From Vicia villosa (Eukaryota; Streptophyta; Magnoliopsida; Fabales; Fabaceae), in assembly GCF_029867415.1 (NCBI RefSeq), contig NC_081181.1:125617042-125681041 (forward strand): a stretch of 64,000 nucleotides of DNA, written 5' to 3'. Under the pieces are notes generated by a model, which saw nothing but the letters and a program-made list of their open reading frames with translations, ran no database searches and had not been told where the DNA came from. How positions within the stretch are numbered: position 1 is the stretch's first letter; each line of letters starts with the position of its first letter. A program made the position numbers and the translations under genes. Of this stretch, positions 1-10,550 are shown piece by piece.

Positions 1-1190
1 CAGAAATTTGACATGAAAGTAACAACCATTGAAGAAGCTCAAGAGTTAAGCACCTTGAAGGTTGATGAACTCATTGAACCTCTTTAAACCTTTGAAGTTT
101 CCTTAAATGGCAGATCAGTAAAGAAAAACAAAAGTGTAGTTTTTGTATCTAACGCTGAAAAAGGTGAAGATTAAGGAGAGAATGATACTAAAGAAAGCTT
201 TTCAAATGTTATAACTCTTGTTGGCAGAAAGTTCAACAAAGTTTTTAAGAAGTTGGATAGAAAATGGAGGACAAATGTACAAGACATCAGGTCCGACATT
301 GGTCCCCAAAGCAAGAGCAAAGAAGAAGACAAAGGCAATGGAGTGAGATGTTTTAAATGCGAAGGCTTTAGATATATCAAAATTGAGTGCCCTACTTTTA
401 TCAAGAAGCATAAAAAGGGAATGACTGTTACATGGTTTGATTATGATAATGAGAGTGAAGATGAAACATGCAACACAACTACAACTTTCACTAGTAAATG
501 GGTGTCAGAATGTGAATCTAGTAATGGAGAGTTGACTGGAAAAGAGCTTGATGCAACATATAGGCTCTTGTACACCAAGTGGAAATAAAACGGTTTAAAA
601 TAGATAATCATAAGAGAAATATATATGTGCTTCAGAAGAAGAAGGAGAAGCTCGTCTCAAACGTTACAAGTGTGGAAGAAGAGGTTTCATTAGTGAATTC
701 CAAACTAGGAAAAATAATACAATATGAGAGTACTTTGAAAAATGGTTCAAATATGCTTGATGAAATATTGGAGTTTGGGAAGATGTCTAGAAACATGAAG
801 GGAAAATGGTTTGAGTATAGCATGAACAAGAAAAATGAGAAGATTCCCCTAATGAAGTTTGTTCTCCTTGAAAAGAAGACCAAGTTTTTAATGATGGATC
901 ACATGCCACATCATTGTGTTTAACATGCGTTCTCTCATCACAATAGTCTTAAGAACCTAGCCTTGATATGTGACCATTGTGGTAGATATGACATATAAGG
1001 CCTTATCGTTACAAATTACATGAATATCCTTAACATTATAGTTAATCAAAGCTGAAGAACAGAGGATGCATGAAAGTTCATACTAAGAAGGAGTGAAAGC
1101 TCAAGGATGTTTCAACTAGTCTCATAGCTCATATAGATCTTATAGGATCCTAAAAATAAAATTGGTTTTTTGATAGTGGGGTACCTTACA
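1..1190 (+). pseudogene. Decayed Ty1/copia gag to protease region (SIRE/Maximus-like)
   Basis: Retrotransposon nucleocapsid remnant. The opening bases read as a gag segment (KFDMKVTTIEEAQELSTLKV) in a frame broken by stops. At 340-400 the peptide CFKCEGFRYIKIECPTF is a zinc knuckle of the CX2CX4HX4C type in which the His has become Tyr; KKHKKGMTVTWFDYDNESEDE follows. This arrangement is typical of SIRE/Maximus-lineage copia gag proteins. At 965-1000 a second Cys-rich stretch (CDHCGRYDI) and at 1160-1180 a fragment (WFFDSG) resembling the protease active-site context can be read in shifted frames. Frames change at about 590 and 925. No LTR pair belongs to it here. Lineage assignment is inference from motif resemblance. 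Confidence 0.6.
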
Positions 1191-1739
1191 ATGAACCCTT
1201 CTATTTCATGTCATTTACTTTATGCTTTAGGATAGTCTCTCCATCTCCTGCTCACTTCTTCATTTTTCAAAACTTCTCCCTATTTCCAAAACTTCTTTTT
1301 AAACTTCAAACCTTTCTTAATAAACCTTGACTTTATCAAGTGATCCCGAAGATATTTTTCATAATAAATGCTAAGACATTTAAGTATACTCAAACTCTTT
1401 TCAAAAACCTCTAAAAAAGACAAACCTCATCAAAATTATTTTTGTGCCTTTGTGCTCTTTTCTTTTAGAACCATTTCTAGAGGATGGATATTACTCTATT
1501 CTAGTGATGATGCAAACCACTATGCTTTTACAATATATCGCAAAGTGATTGACACTTTCCGCTTGAATGTAGAAACGTACTTGTGAGAAAGTTCAAGTAA
1601 AATTTCTCCATATCAAGATGATGCAAATGCTTATTTTCTCATACTTGTGGGTAGCAAGTTGTGTTTTTTACTAGAATACGACGAAATGTATTTTCAATTA
1701 AAATCAGTCAACAAAATTTCATGGTTACTTTTACCACGA
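1191..1739. other. AT-rich stretch without recognisable gene
   Basis: Only short unrelated open frames are present (the longest is 72 codons at 1368-1586). They show no motif and no codon-use signal. Position between a copia remnant and a gypsy LTR end suggests decayed retroelement sequence. Confidence 0.4.
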
Positions 1740-2024
1740 ACTACCAGGCTCCAACTTCTTCATTGCACATGGAGGATACGTAGGCACAAAACTCTTGGAG
1801 TTTTGACGAGCAAACACTTATTTCCTCATCACCCTAATCTTATTACATCCTAACACATATTTTTTGGAGGTTTCTGTTGAGTACCATAGATGTGAGGGGT
1901 GCTAATAACTTCCCTTTACATAACCGACTCCCATTTCCAGATCTCTCTTTTGTTTTATTTCTCATTGAATTTTATCGATATTTTCTCTTTCCTTTGGAAA
2001 CAATAAAGTTCAGTGGCGACTCTG
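1740..2024 (+). mobile_element. 3' part of a Ty3/gypsy LTR with primer binding site
   Basis: The segment ends with AATAAAGTTCAGTGGCGACTC; the TGGCGACTCTG at 2014-2024 is the start of the tRNA-Arg-type primer binding site used by Tat/Ogre gypsy elements. The same motif is found in the large element at 50955-50972. Upstream phrases (GGATACGTAGGCAC near 1777 and GGGGTGCTAATAACTTCCC near 1897) are of the kind seen near the R/U5 end of legume gypsy LTRs. The LTR start and partner LTR were not found, so this is a truncated copy. Confidence 0.5.
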
Positions 2025-2065
2025 TTTTTGTGTTAAGTTCATCAATAACTTAATCTCAATTTTTT

Positions 2066-2132
2066 CCGCCACGACAAAACCTACAACCAAAATGTTAAAA
2101 ACCTTGTGCTCTACCAATTAAGCTAGACATGC
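2066..2132 (-). pseudogene. tRNA-Lys-like pseudogene
   Basis: On the minus strand the D-arm region reads TCTAGCTTAATTGGTAGAGC, followed by ACAAGGTTTTTAACATTTTG for the anticodon arm and GGTTGTAGGTTTTGTCGTGG for a T-arm with lost bases. This parallels plant nuclear tRNA-Lys (anticodon region CUCUUAACC) across about 67 nt, but the T-loop is deleted and acceptor pairing is broken. It lies just downstream of an LTR primer site, so it may be a retrotransposed or captured tRNA fragment. It is unlikely to be functional. Confidence 0.6.
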
Positions 2133-3276
2133 TTGCTATTTTATTTTTAATTTTCTTTACTTTAATGCAATAATAATATTTTAAACTCATAATATGATAG
2201 AGGAATTAGAAAATATTTATGTAAAATAATAATGAATGAAGAAGTGAAATACACAGAACTCTTGGGCTTTCTCCTCAAAATTTATGAGCATGGCTCCAAT
2301 CCATCAATGGTCGTGGTAGATGACCATTTTCCGAGAAAGTGTCGTGATATGGCAACTCTACCACGTGTCAAACGTGTGACCTAACTTGTTATGCCCCAAT
2401 TTAAGATCTCTTGTGCATTCCACGTGACCTTAATATACAAGATCGAGATCATTGATAGTGTGTGGGTGTGACTTATGATGTCTATAAAGGTCCAGATTCT
2501 CTCAAGCACAATACATGTAAGAACAAAGTGGTTAAGGAGAAAAAAATCCATAATCGTCAAGGATGATTCGCATAATGGCGAAGTGGTAAGAAGGTTATGT
2601 TACCAAATGATGTTATGATTCACTTCATTTTTAGTATGTCATAGTTGAATAAATCACAGTTGTGTGATGAGAAATGATACAAATTTTCCATCCAATAGCT
2701 CCCATTGAAGGATGTTAGCATTCTCCATCAAACATTTATGATTAAATCAAATTTTTTGGTAAGGGCGCTCGACCCAAATCTTTCGTCTTCTAACAATACG
2801 TGATGAATGTTGGCGCGAGAAGCTAAAATGTTTTTACTTTTTTTCTTCTATAAATTCAAGACAAATTGTTCAACATTATCATCATCCCTAATCTATGAAA
2901 ATTTTACCTTGTACATTTCTGATACCCCGTGGCATGTTCAGTTTCCCCTACAACGATCAAATGCAGGTATTAACTTCTTTCTTTTTATTCATTCCATTTT
3001 TCTCCTTTTTTAAAAATGGTTTTACTCAAGGAGTGTGACAAAATCAAGAGTGTGGTTGAACCCGAAAATCACGAGTATAGGTTTTAATTATGGGATTGTT
3101 GTATTGAAAATTTTAAACGAGCAAATGAGGTTGTTGATATGGATATAATTGAGAGATGTTTAGGAGTGACATTTGTACTAGCGATATTAGTAGCTCAGAT
3201 GATGATTTGACTAGGAATAATGATGTTGTTTTGTTGTCTTCTTTCCCATAGAGAAAACATGTATGAGGCCAAAAAC
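2133..3276. other. Intergenic, no supported gene
   Basis: AT-rich sequence with only short random frames. No splice-consistent coding signal, tRNA or repeat boundary could be recognised. Confidence 0.4.
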
Positions 3277-3284
3277 CACCTAGA

Positions 3285-3979
3285 AAGGGGTGTTCGCAGA
3301 CTGGTTTGGTTCGGCTTTGAGAGAATTCGATACCCAAACCGATTAAAATTAAATGGATTGGTTTGGATTAGATTTTCAAATTTTTGCGTTAAAGCCCAAA
3401 CCGAACCGAACCGATAAACAGCGGATTGGTTTGGGCTGGATGATCGGGTTGATAAAAAAATGCAAAACAAAAATTGAAAAAAAACTTATTTATGAAAATT
3501 AATTTCTCATAATAATATAAAAAAATTAGTATTAATAGTGTTCAATTGTAAATATTAGACTAGCAATTTTTCCCTAATAGATTCAAAAATATCTAACAAG
3601 AAAAATATCTAACATAAAGGTTTTTGAATCTATAACTAGTCATTTGAGTTAGTATGATAATGAATGTGTTTCATATCTCTATGCTCAGTTACCACATTAC
3701 ACTAACCATTTTCTAATAACAAATTAAAATAGCATAACTTGTCCATATACGATATTTAATTTTTTTCTTCTTGAAGTTAAATGCTTGGTAGTAATTTTTA
3801 TGATAATTAATTATGGTTGGTTTGGGTTGGGTTTGCGGGTAGAAAATTGAAAATTCGAACCAATTGTTATTTGATTTCATTGGTTTGGTTCGGTTCTTGC
3901 CCGAACTGAAATAATATCCAACTCAAACACTATGGTTTGGTTCGGATTTCGGATTTACCCGAACCAATGAACAACCCTA
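3285..3979. mobile_element. Non-autonomous hAT-type transposon (695 bp)
   Basis: It is bounded by a perfect 8-bp target duplication CACCTAGA (3277-3284 and 3980-3987). The ends are inverted: AAGGGGTGTTCGCAGACTGG on the left and, reverse-complemented, TAGGGTTGTTCATTGG on the right. Subterminal regions are rich in GGTTTGGTTCGG and its complement on both sides. The interior is AT-rich and has no transposase frame. The 8-bp duplication and G-rich ends are hallmarks of hAT elements. Confidence 0.8.
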
Positions 3980-4069
3980 CACCTAGAGCCTTCCTTTCAG
4001 GAATAGTGGAAAATGAGACAAAATATAATGAAATTTGAAATCGAAGTTAACTGTATAAAAAAGTATTTT

Positions 4070-5110
4070 GATTAGGGTGACAAAATGATTAATATTTGTC
4101 TGTTTAACACGTAATTTTTGGTGGGTCGTACCAAAATTTCCATCCCACACCCTATAAATTGTCCCCCTACTTGCTGATGGACTTTGGTGTGTGTGAGATT
4201 ATGATTATATAAGGTGCTTAATTTCTATTCTTAAATTGTTATTTTATTGATTTTGCAAAGGTGTGGTACAAATCATTTTTTCCCTCTTATAATAGAACTA
4301 GTTTTTAATTATTTTTTCTAAAAATTGAATCTAAGAAACAAGACCTAAGTTTTATTCAAAATTATAGGCTTAAATATATTTTTGGTCCTTCTATTTACAT
4401 ATTTTTAATCTTTTAGTCACTCTTTAAAAATTCAATTTTTTGTTCTTCAACTTTACTTTTTTTGGTCCCCCTCCAATTTCGCATATGTGACAATGATGAT
4501 CAGGATAAATTATTTATTATACTGAGGTGACATTGCTGACAAGGATAATTTTTTTAAAGAATTTAATCAATAACAGGTAGTGTGATATCTTAATATGCTG
4601 CTATTGGAATGACAAAATGATTTAAAAAAGTACTTTGATTATTAGGTAGTGTGATGTAGTTAATATGCTGTTATTAGGGATGGCAAAATGATTAATATCT
4701 GCCACTTTAGCACGTAAGTATTTGTGGGTCGTAACAAAAATTTCATCCCACCCCCTCTATATTGTCCCCCCTGCTCGCCTCAGTTTTTGACGGACTTTGG
4801 TGTGTGTGAGATTATGATTATATAAAGACGATGATTAAATTTGATTCTTAAATTGTTATTTTGTTGATTTTGCTAAGGTGTTGTACATATATATTTTTCT
4901 CTTATATTAGAACTAGTTTTTCATTATTTTTTCTAAAAATTGAATCTAAGAAACAAGACCCAAGTTTTATTCAAAATTATAGGCCTAAATTTATTAATGT
5001 TCCTCCTATTTTCATATTAATAATTTTTTAGTCCCTCTCTAAAAAAATTCAGTTTTTTTTTTTAACTTTACTTTTTTTGTCCCCTCCAATTTCGCATATA
5101 TGAGTGATGT
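4070..5110. repeat. Imperfect tandem duplication, period about 605-613 bp
   Basis: Sequence at 4080-4490 recurs at 4684-5105. Shared landmarks are GATTAATAT, GGTGGGTCGTA/TGTGGGTCGTA, GTGTGTGAGATTATGATTAT (offset 613), GAATCTAAGAAACAAGACC and CCTCCAATTTCGCATAT. A smaller duplication (AGGTAGTGTGAT...AATATGCTG, 4575 and 4643) lies in the spacer. Both copies contain CTTAAATATATTTTTGGTCC-like sequence resembling one arm of the fold-back MITE class found at 38014. No coding content was seen. Confidence 0.75.
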
Positions 5111-6165
5111 TTAGGAAAAATTATTTATTTTTAATGAGGTGACATTGCAGAATAGAATAGAAAATTACAAAAAAAATTAATTAATATTTTTATTAATATT
5201 ATATTAATTAATTATGAGCTTAATTGTTATGCACTGTGTAAAATATTTCTTACGGTCAGTGCATCACAACTATTCACAAATAATATTTTAGATATGATTA
5301 AAAAAAATTAAATATTTATAAAACTTTAACAGCTATGTGTCACTAGATAATAAATATGAAATTATAAATTTTTGAATTTAATCAATTAAAATTTTGGTAA
5401 GAAATTATAAGGTCAGACCCATTACTCACAAGCCCATTGCACCTCAGCCCACTTAATCAATGCTTATTACATATTTAATGCACTTTCAAACCCCACTTTA
5501 AATACCTTAAAAACTACCGGAACTCTTTTTCTAAGTGTTCCGGTATGTATTTTTTTTAAATCGAAAGACTTTAAAAAGTATTCCGGTTTATATATTTTTG
5601 GATGTTTTGAATTTTTTTTTTTGAAACGTGAAGAAAAAATAATTTTTTTAAAAATATGTACTATTTATACGAGGGTATTTCGGTCCAATTTTTTTTATGT
5701 AGGGGTACATGTATAATTGTAGGGGTATAAAGTAAATTTTTCCATCCGTGGTGGGACTCAAAAGATAATAGAAATTTGGAAGGTTGCATTGATGAATTGC
5801 TAAACCAAACTTGTTCTTGCAAGTAACTATGTATTTGGAAGGGACACAAAACACTGCAGGATCAACATCTTGTACAATGCTACTCAGTTTGGATATAGAA
5901 TCGGCAGGCACATCATTATCTGCATGTGACTTCCACATTGTGTTAATCAACAAAACTAAAAGCAAAGGCATACATAAAAGTGTAGCAAAGTGAAATGCTC
6001 AAACTAAAGTGAACTAGTGGAGAAAAGAGGAACAAAATAACTGAACCATAGAACTAAGTGAAACAGAAAAAAATGCTCAAATAAAAACTATAGTAGATAG
6101 ATAAAAAAAAATACTCAAATTAAAGTAGACTAACATGCACTAAGTTGAACGGTAGAAAGAAAAAA
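5111..6165. other. AT-rich intergenic region
   Basis: Homopolymer-rich sequence with a short imperfect hairpin around CCGGAACTCTTTTTCTAAGTG (5518-5545). The only candidate gene here is the weak minus-strand frame reported at 5648-5971. Confidence 0.4.
5648..5971 (-). CDS. Possible small secreted-type protein or exon, unrecognised
   Basis: An open frame of 107 codons begins with a hydrophobic N-terminus (MPLLLVLLINTMW). A polar segment follows (KSHADNDVPADSISKLSS), then a short Cys-containing part (FCVPSKYIVTC then HQC). The hydrophobic start could be a signal peptide, but I recognise no family and the C-terminal third (IYFIPLQLYMYPYIKK) looks like read-through of AT-rich noncoding DNA. It could equally be one exon of a larger gene or chance. 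No conserved promoter or intron signals were identified. Confidence 0.18.
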   Translation of the reverse strand: MPLLLVLLINTMWKSHADNDVPADSISKLSSIVQDVDPAVFCVPSKYIVTCKNKFGLAIHQCNLPNFYYLLSPTTDGKIYFIPLQLYMYPYIKKIGPKYPRINSTYF

Positions 6166-6166
6166 A

Positions 6167-6167
<1 letters not shown>

Positions 6168-6260
<93 letters not shown>
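6168..6260. repeat. (TA)n microsatellite
   Basis: About 45 uninterrupted TA dinucleotides. A second, shorter (TA)n tract lies at 6473-6530. Confidence 0.95.
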
Positions 6261-6265
<5 letters not shown>

Positions 6266-6470
6266 AAAATATAAATATTACACATGCCTCATTTCAAAGA
6301 ATCGAACACACAAATTTATGCTAAAACTGGGACTTGAGCAAACGTGCAGGTAATGTTCCATAATTTTTCGACAAATAATATATAAAAAAATATTTATCAT
6401 ATTACTAAGTCCATCACCCAAATTTTTTAGGCCTAGACTATAGGCCTGCTTAACCTCACCCAAGACCAAT

Positions 6471-6472
<2 letters not shown>

Positions 6473-6530
<58 letters not shown>
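6473..6530. repeat. (TA)n microsatellite
   Basis: About 29 TA units, 80 bp before the left end of the PMD-bearing element. Confidence 0.95.
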
Positions 6531-6534
<4 letters not shown>

Positions 6535-6677
6535 GAAAATCTTAGCATTTAATAATTGGTTTATGTGTAAACATAGTTACATCAATCATAATGTTTTTAT
6601 GGGTTCTTTTTAAGGTTTTTTCTTTGGCCACCTCCCTATGGGGGTCACCCCCAGCGAAAATCCTAAAATACCCCTGC

Positions 6678-6830
6678 TTCGGAAATGAACTTCCGAAGCG
6701 CTTTTTTATTTTAAAAAATTTCCTTAATTCGGAAGTGCATCTCCGAAAACACCCCATGGGGGGTGTCTTCGGAGATGAACTTCCGAAAACACCTCATGGG
6801 GGGTGTCTTCGGAAATGAACTTTCGAATTA
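6678..6830. repeat. Left cluster of four palindromic TTCGGAAATGAACTTCCGAA motifs
   Basis: Copies begin near 6679, 6729, 6769 and 6809, with variants such as TTCGGAAGTGCATCTCCGAA and TTCGGAGATGAACTTCCGAA. Spacers between three of them contain ACACCCCATGGGGGGTGT-like inverted repeats. The same motif occurs six times on the right side of the element. Confidence 0.85.
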
Positions 6831-7053
6831 TGCAGAAATTGTGTTTTTTTTTTTATGTTTTTCATAACAGTCTCGCATTTTAATTAAACGCAAACGCCAA
6901 ATAAAATAAGCAATAGATAAACTGAAAATACTAATATGATAAATAAACAAAAAAAAATACTAATCCGATGAAAATAATATATACAAACCGAAAAAAATAA
7001 AACTAGTGTGCTAAAGATACAATCCGATAACAAAAAATATATAAACCCGACCA

Positions 7054-9057
7054 CTACTGGGTGTGCCTATACCTCTCCCCCTGAGACCTCCTCTGCCGCC
7101 TGTATGTCGCCGCACGGTCCGCATCAGTGACGATCATCTCCATCACGGCGACTGCCTCTGGACCGCCCCGCTCCACGATACCTCGACCCAACGCGTCCCG
7201 CCCAAGCATCGATATCCGCTGGCAGATCGGCATGAGATCAATGGCGTGATCATCCTCGGCCTGTTGGTTCTCCAGGATCTCCTCGTGTGCTGGCCTAGGA
7301 GCGCCGGGAATGTCGGGTCTCAGAAGAGGATGTGACACCCGGTAGAACCATGTGACGTATCCCTCCTCACTGTGCCAGTCCTGGGTGACCCGAGTGAGAC
7401 GGTACTCCAGCGGTACCACATGATCCTCCCAATGCTCCCATATGGCAGTGAGCTGCACTCGGGTCACAGTGTCGGGAGCAGCCTCAAAGGGTGACCTGGG
7501 TATCCGCTGCACGAATCCGAACTGACGCATGCACCGCTCAGGGAGATATCGAACCATGATGTCGGTCCCGCATGCCAACCAGCCTGAATATAGAGCAATG
7601 CCGTCAAAGGGGACAATCTGAGCGTAGTCGACGAACGGTCTCCAGGTGACGTCGTCGTGCATCGTGCGGTCCAAGTACAGACGGTATGGTCCCACCGCAT
7701 CGTTCCCCCTCTGGAGAGCGTATCTGGCGGCCCTGGGCATGGCGTCCACGTACGCAGGATCGATGTGAAAGCCGTGGATGCGGGAGAAGTAGGAGATGAT
7801 CCAGCTCTGAAACAGAAACAAGATAATGTATTAAAATTAAATACGAAACATATATAAATAAATAAATATGATAATGTATTAAAATAAAACGTACCGTAAG
7901 CAGTGTGCAGGATCCGACCAACTGCCTCGTCCTCCAGTTGGAGGCCTCATTCAGCTTCTGGTAGAGATATGCCAGAGTAGCTGACCCCCAGTTCCACTGG
8001 TGAACGGTATCCAGGTCCATGAAATAGCGGAGGTAGGCCACGTCGACGTACCTGAAACTCTTGTCCACAAAGCATGCAGCGCCTACAACATGCATGTACC
8101 AGCACTGGAGAGCGCGGCCGCGGTGGTACTCCCTAAATAGGTCGTTATCCTCCTGCTCGGCCTCGGCCGCCGCGTCCAGGTGGAACTCAAAATAGAGGCT
8201 CAGTGTGTTGAACCGGACATGAGGCCCAGAAGTCGAGACGCACTCCAGGTGAGCAACCTCGTGCGGTAGGCCCAAATAGTGCATCATCCACTCAATGGCC
8301 TCGACCCTCTGGATCCTGGAGTGGTCCAACAGCGGCCCCCTAATAGGCAGGTGGAGAAGACACTGGACGTCATGCAAGGTGATCGTCAACTCCCCCACCG
8401 GCAAGTGGAAAGAAGACGTCTCCTTGTGCCAGCGCTCCACAAATGCCCCCTGCATGCCGGTGCTGATGGTGGTGTACCCGGTCATGCAGAGCCCGCTAAG
8501 CCCTGAACCTCGCACATGGTCGTTAAACCACTGAGCTGCTGGTTTAAACAGACCGAAAATCTTCCTGGAGTGGTTTACCATTTTCAATGGCTCTCTCTCT
8601 TGTTACAAAAAAAAAACAAATAAGCGAGAAATAAACGGTAAAATTATAAAAAATGGTGACAAATAAACGGCTAAGTTAAAAAAAATACCTCTCCCTCCCA
8701 GATCCGCCGAGCGACGTGATCCTGGTAGTGAATCAGCAGGGAAGTGTCAAAAGGCCCTCCCGGATAGCTATCCACCTCCTGCTCCTCCTCCTCCCCGACT
8801 GGAGGGTCAACATCCGGTATGACCTCCTCCTCATCCTCATCCTCCTCCTCTCGCTGGCGGGAAGAAGATACCCGAGCCAGCCTACTCCTAGAGCCTGAAG
8901 CAGATGAACTCTCCACCAAGTCCTGTGGAACGTGCACACGGCGTCCTCGGCCCCGCCCGCGTGTCGACGCCAGCTGCGCCGCCGCCCGCTCGCGTCTAGC
9001 CGACGCAGTCTGAGACTCCCTGCCCTGTCTGATGCGTGCTGGCTGGTTGCCTGACAT
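7054..9057 (-). CDS. Plant mobile domain (MAIN/PP7-long-form-like) protein, 605 aa, three exons
   Basis: Exons are 9057-8689, 8590-7895 and 7806-7054. All introns are GT-AG (GAG|GTATTT, AG|CCATTG, ACG|GTACGT, CAG|AGCTGG), all phase 0, and the frame is uninterrupted. The first ~120 residues are Arg/Ser-rich, then acidic (EEEDEDEEE). A plant mobile domain (PMD, DUF1985-like/aminotransferase-like) follows: exon 2 has GLSGLCMTGYTTISTGMQGAFVERWHKETSSFHL, cut here as GAFVERWHKETSSFHLPVGE and TITLHDVQCLLHLPIRG, and exon 3 continues SWIISYFSRIHGF. Such proteins are annotated as 'serine/threonine phosphatase 7 long form homolog', but no phosphatase domain is present. Known MAIN/MAIL1 proteins are nuclear and affect silencing and genome stability; PMDs also occur in transposons. 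Being inside TIRs, this copy is probably element-borne. An intact frame suggests recent activity or selection. Confidence 0.8.
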
Positions 9058-9132
9058 GTTCCTGTAAACAATCGAAATCGATTAATATGCGAGACAAATG
9101 AAAAAACAAAAAAAAATGCACTTCTGATACAG

Positions 9133-9690
9133 TTCGGAAGTTCATTTCCGAAACTGGGATGGAGGTGTTTTCGGAAATGAACTTCCGAAACACCCCTGCG
9201 CAGAGCTTTTCTGCAACCTACAATGGCAGACCCCAAAATCAAACTTTAAACCTATGTCTACACATTCTAAACATCCTAAATACCAGTACCAACCTAACCT
9301 AATACATATTTTCCTATTTGTAAACACCCTAATATCAATTTTAAGCATAGATCTAAAACTCATAATGCTTACCGATTGAAGAGGTTGGAGTGCTTTTTAA
9401 TGTAGTATAGGAAGCTTGTTGGAGCCTTTGATGTTGCCTTTGAAGTCTTTTAACAAAATTTCGCCTTTGGTGTTGTTTGATGTTGGATTAGGGTAAATGA
9501 ATGGGGGAGGGGGAGTGTTCTGCTTAATCTGCAGAACGCGCATTGTTTCGGAAGTTCATTTCAGAAATGCTGTTTTCGGAAATGAACTTCCGAAATAAGA
9601 CAATTTTTTTTAAAAAAAAGGCGCTTTCGGAGATGAACTTCCGAAAACACCTTTTTCATGCAGTGCGGAAGTTCATTTCCGAAGTCAGGG
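9133..9690. repeat. Right cluster of six palindromic TTCGGAAGTTCATTTCCGAA motifs
   Basis: Copies are near 9133, 9166, 9546, 9572, 9626 and 9664. They alternate orientation (TTCGGAAGTTCATTTCCGAA and TTCGGAAATGAACTTCCGAA). Together with the left cluster, ten copies flank the PMD gene. The region 9191-9545 between them is the likely promoter/5' UTR of that gene. Confidence 0.85.
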
Positions 9691-9752
9691 GTAGTTTGGG
9701 TTTTTCACCAGAGGTTAACTAGAAGGTTGGGAGGTTGGCAAAGAAATTTTCC

Positions 9753-10550
9753 TTTTTAATCATAAATAATATTCCTATTTAGAAGAATGAAAAAACATGA
9801 AAGTGCACTAGAAAGTATAAGAGTTATGAGATTTTTGTATATCGGAAGAACATAAAGTGCACCATATAAATTTTCTAAGCTGTTTGAAAAAGAATTCTTT
9901 TTAAAATCAAGCACTCTAAGCTGTTGTTTGAGAAAGTGCACCTGTGAATTAAGATTGATTGAGCTCGACAAAGAGTTGTTTTTAAGATCAAGCACTTAAA
10001 GCTTAGAGCACAAAGCCAAAGTTGAAGGTAATAATGGTCAAGAAAATGAGTTAGCATATGCTACTAATTGTTGTAACGGCAAAATATTCTAAAAAACATT
10101 TGAGATTTCGCCTGAAAATTGATTTGCAGAAGCCACAAGAGAAATCAAGTGTGTGAAGAGCCATTGAAGAATTGCAGAACTGAATTTACCAGTGAATGAA
10201 TTCTTACTCACATTGAGAGAAAGAAGATGTGTAAATTCAACAGAGTGGCAAGATCCATTATATTTTTGACATGTTTGCTATGCTTGATAGATACTTATGT
10301 AGTAAAAATATATGTTTTTAGTTTGACATGTTTATTTATGGTTTAATATATATTTGCTGATGGAACATGTCCTTATGTTGTTTGTTATGCTAATTCATTT
10401 ATATTTTGCTTTATTGGAAGATGGAACATGGAGAAGGGAGTATGCAAGGTGCTGGAGATGGACCCTTGCAAGGAGCTGAAGAAAGGAAGTTGCAAGGAGT
10501 TGTGTTGGTGATTTTAGTATCATCAATGTATTTTGGTAATAATGTGATTT
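9753..10550. other. Intergenic, no supported gene
   Basis: Contains short internal repeats (TCAAGCACTCTAAGC near 9907 and TCAAGCACTTAAAGC near 9988) and a GGAGATGG...TGCAAGGAG repetitive stretch at 10420-10500. No coding signal was recognised. Confidence 0.4.

Larger units (their letters stand above)
6614..9752 (-). mobile_element. Mutator-like element carrying a plant mobile domain gene
   Basis: Long imperfect terminal inverted repeats of about 90 bp bound the unit. The left end reads TTTCTTTGGCCACCTCCC...CTAAAATACCCCTGCTTCGGAAATG and the right end, reverse-complemented, TTTCTTTGCCAACCTCCC...CAAACTACCCCTGACTTCGGAAATG. Inside are subterminal clusters of a 20-bp near-palindrome and a three-exon PMD gene that is strikingly more GC-rich than the surroundings. 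Flanks share CTTTTTAA, which may be an 8-9 bp target duplication, but A/T runs make the exact boundary ambiguous. No MURA/MULE transposase was found. Classification as Mutator-like rests on TIR length and probable duplication size and is inference. Confidence 0.6.

Noticed and set aside
7063..8534. Plus-strand frames of 60-90 codons
   Set aside because: They are antisense shadows of the GC-rich PMD exons, which have a coherent spliced minus-strand reading.
7054..9057. Annotation as a protein phosphatase
   Set aside because: Database names such as 'phosphatase 7 long form homolog' come from a fusion protein. The metallophosphatase motifs (GDxHG, GDxxDRG, GNHE) are absent here.
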